A stretch of DNA of 16,589 bases from an uncultured Treponema sp. (lineage in GTDB: Bacteria > Spirochaetota > Spirochaetia > Treponematales > Treponemataceae): assembly GCA_905236315.1 (NCBI GenBank), contig CAJOPO010000200.1:1-16589 (forward strand), given 5' to 3'. The stretch's first letter is position 1. Every line of letters begins with the position of its first letter. Below the pieces are notes generated by a model, which worked only from the letters and a program-made list of their open reading frames with translations, had not been told where the DNA came from and did not search any database. This document shows positions 15,461-16,589 of the stretch, piece by piece. Both the position numbers and the translations under genes were made by a program.

Positions 15461-15838
15461 ATGGAAAAAATAATTTATGTTTGTATCAACAAAACTTACC
15501 AAGCATTTTCAATGGGGGCAAGACCGAAAGGTCGAGAAACACTTTATGAATGTACAAGAAAATATTGGCCTGTAGATCCATTTAAGGCGAATCAAGCAGA
15601 GTATATTGCTGGAGTCTATAAAGGCATTATTCAGACCTTGTATAAAAGAACTGAAAAATGGCGTGTAGTAAGTTCTTTTAAAGAATTTGTGAATGATGCA
15701 GAAGTAAAAGAAAATCCAAATCTTTTGAATCGATATGCTTTTACAGGAGTCGATGCGGAACAGACTATGAAAGATAGATACATCGAAACCAGAATGTTAG
15801 GCAGATTTAGAGGAAATATTGTTTCGTACAACTATTAA
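15461..15838 (+). CDS. Small conserved protein with LYExTR...W domain, function unknown
   Basis: The 125-residue protein has the pattern ETLYECTRKYW, then AEYIAGVYKGIIQTLYKRTEKW, then NRYAFTGVDAEQTMKDRYI and a final FRGNIVSYNY. From memory this matches a small domain in many bacterial hypothetical proteins (LYExTRG.W, AEYAxAVYxGVIxEVY, FxG.A, NPIxYxx), sometimes near restriction or nuclease genes; I cannot name it. There is no signal peptide or membrane segment, so it is probably cytosolic. GGAG (15445-15448) is 12 bases from the ATG, a weak ribosome binding site. A GACC-GAAA-GGTC hairpin lies within the gene at 15522-15533. It appears to be transcribed alone, between two candidate terminators. 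Confidence 0.8.
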   Translation: MEKIIYVCINKTYQAFSMGARPKGRETLYECTRKYWPVDPFKANQAEYIAGVYKGIIQTLYKRTEKWRVVSSFKEFVNDAEVKENPNLLNRYAFTGVDAEQTMKDRYIETRMLGRFRGNIVSYNY

Positions 15839-15881
15839 AAATCCCAAAGAAACAGGTCGGTTATAATTTATGGAACTGTTC

Positions 15882-15935
15882 AGCAAGTAGAATTATTTAT
15901 GCAAAGCCTCTGCTATTACTTGCTTAGTTTTTTTT
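15882..15935 (+). terminator. Candidate terminator after the 15461 gene
   Basis: AGCAAGTA (15882-15889) pairs with TACTTGCT (15917-15924), extendable by a G-U pair, and TAG plus eight Ts (15928-15935) follow. The loop is long (about 25 bases), which weakens the case, but the stem and T run are in the right order for an intrinsic terminator. Confidence 0.55.
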
Positions 15936-15953
15936 ATTACCAAGTTCACAGTT

Positions 15954-16041
15954 TAGGATTATATGAGCATCGGTCATTCTTTTTTATACAGACCTGTATA
16001 CATAGATGTTATCCTAGAATGTTTGTAGTGATGGCACTACA
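15954..16041. repeat. Cluster of inverted repeats
   Basis: TAGGAT (15954-15959) and ATCCTA (16011-16016) flank a perfect 7-bp inverted repeat TATACAG/CTGTATA (15985-16000). TGTAGTG/CACTACA (16024-16041) follows at once. The arrangement may be a small inserted element or a set of protein-binding sites at the broken 5' side of the membrane-protein gene. Confidence 0.5.
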
Positions 16042-16074
16042 TGTTATCAGCATGGTTCATTTCCACTTCTCATT

Positions 16075-16476
16075 TTGAGTGCACTAGGTCTTTTCTTTTG
16101 CTTTTCATGGCTTCTTTCGAGTAAGGGTTCAAAGCATTGGCAGGAGAACTGGGAAAACCATTTGGACTTGCTCGAAGATGAAGTTACAGGTCCTTTGCAC
16201 AAAACTTATGAGGCAGGGAAAGCATATTCAGAATCAAAAATTACGATAACAGCTGGTTTTGTAGTAAGCATTTTCGCTTATGGACTTTTTGTGTACGAAT
16301 TCGTCTTGATGTTAATTAAGAAGGCGAACTTAACTTCTGTTCCTTGTTTGGTTTTTGTTTCACTTATCTTTATTGTTATCGTTACCGTATGCCTTTATAT
16401 CTATTCAGTTTGCATGCTTGGAAATACTTCAAATTCTGGAGAAATAAAATTTCAAACAAAGGTCTATGAGGACTAA
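16075..16476 (+). pseudogene. Small membrane protein gene, apparently 5'-truncated
   Basis: The frame from TTG 16075 encodes 133 residues with a cut first hydrophobic segment, a polar loop GSKHWQENWENHLDLLEDE (residues 18-36) followed by TGPLHKT, and two more membrane segments (about 58-82 and 89-115). The polar loop resembles, from memory, a family of small bacterial membrane proteins whose N terminus has an extra membrane segment. Here the open frame extends back only to a TAG at 16015-16017. Residues FPLLILSALGLFFCFSWLL, encoded across the TTG, form one membrane helix, so the TTG splits it and has no ribosome binding site. A lost 5' end is the best explanation; a non-standard start is the alternative. 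Confidence 0.55.
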
Positions 16477-16543
16477 ATTGTGTACCAAAAAAACTGTAAA
16501 GGAATCGGTGCCCAACAAGCGCATTCTCCTCATATGGCATAAT

Positions 16544-16586
16544 AGAATGTATGCTACGTTTTAGATGACAATCTAGCATACATTCT
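16544..16586. repeat. 13-bp perfect inverted repeat at window end
   Basis: AGAATGTATGCTA (16544-16556) and TAGCATACATTCT (16574-16586) are exact inverse complements around a 17-base spacer containing TAGATGACAATCTA, itself a short GACA-loop hairpin. CATTCT also occurs at 16522-16527, able to pair with AGAATG. No T run is visible before the window ends. It may be a terminator, a recombination site or the end of a mobile element. Confidence 0.7.
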
Positions 16587-16589
16587 GTA

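Noticed and set aside
15522..15533. GACC-GAAA-GGTC hairpin with a GNRA loop, as in rRNA
   Set aside because: It lies inside an intact coding frame and is only 4 bp; no other rRNA-like sequence surrounds it.
16382..16579. Minus-strand open frame at the window end as a transposase remnant
   Set aside because: It overlaps the membrane-protein frame and the terminal palindrome, and no transposase motif could be recognised.
16510..16586. GCCCAAC (16510-16516) followed by hairpins, resembling an integron attC site, which treponemes can carry
   Set aside because: The matching GTTRRRY box is absent; the only candidate, GTTTTAG (16558-16564), does not complement GCCCAAC.
1..16589. CRISPR arrays, tRNA or rRNA genes, complete insertion sequences
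   Set aside because: No regularly spaced direct repeats, cloverleaf-like segments or transposase genes were found by reading both strands.

Overview
The window is an AT-rich bacterial chromosome segment dominated by one long, co-directional ribosomal-protein cluster on the + strand (about 1-14.5 kb), followed by about 2 kb of accessory DNA. Gene order is the classical fusion of the S10, spc and alpha operons: 3' end of tuf, rpsJ-rplC-rplD-rplW-rplB-rpsS-rplV-rpsC-rplP-rpmC-rpsQ, then rplN-rplX-rplE-rpsN(Z)-rpsH-rplF-rplR-rpsE-rpmD-rplO-secY, then rpmJ-rpsM-rpsK-rpsD-rpoA-rplQ, and last a small zinc-ribbon protein. The adk, map and infA genes that often sit between secY and rpmJ are absent. 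The protein sequences, the loose lipobox of the downstream lipoprotein and the layout suggest a spirochaete, most probably a Treponema. This is inference from recalled family features, not a database result.

Most genes are separated by 0-30 bases, several overlap (TAATG at rplD/rplW, rplX/rplE and rpmD/rplO; ATGA at rpoA/rplQ; 8 bases at rpsC/rplP), and nearly all have purine-rich ribosome binding sites, so translation is tightly coupled. Only two larger gaps interrupt the cluster. The tuf-rpsJ gap (427-501) holds a strong two-part hairpin directly in front of the rpsJ ribosome binding site. The secY-rpmJ gap (1059 bases into the 10-kb block, 11059-11223) holds several hairpins, one a 14-bp structure. 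These are the natural places for termination, attenuation or ribosomal-protein autoregulation. The block makes the 30S and 50S core proteins, the protein-export channel SecY and the RNA polymerase alpha subunit. It ends in a convincing intrinsic terminator at 14490-14520.

Beyond the terminator the character changes. An AT-rich gap contains three perfect inverted repeats that share arms (14667-14745), just upstream of a predicted lipoprotein gene of unknown function. Two further hairpins follow it, then a small protein with a conserved but unnamed domain (15461-15838), a probable terminator, a palindrome-rich stretch, and what looks like a 5'-truncated gene for a small membrane protein (16075-16476). 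The window closes in a 13-bp perfect inverted repeat. This tail looks like accessory or rearranged DNA.

The best candidates for something new are the zinc-ribbon protein co-transcribed with the ribosomal genes (possible lineage-specific ribosomal protein) and the chained, mutually exclusive palindromes upstream of the lipoprotein gene.
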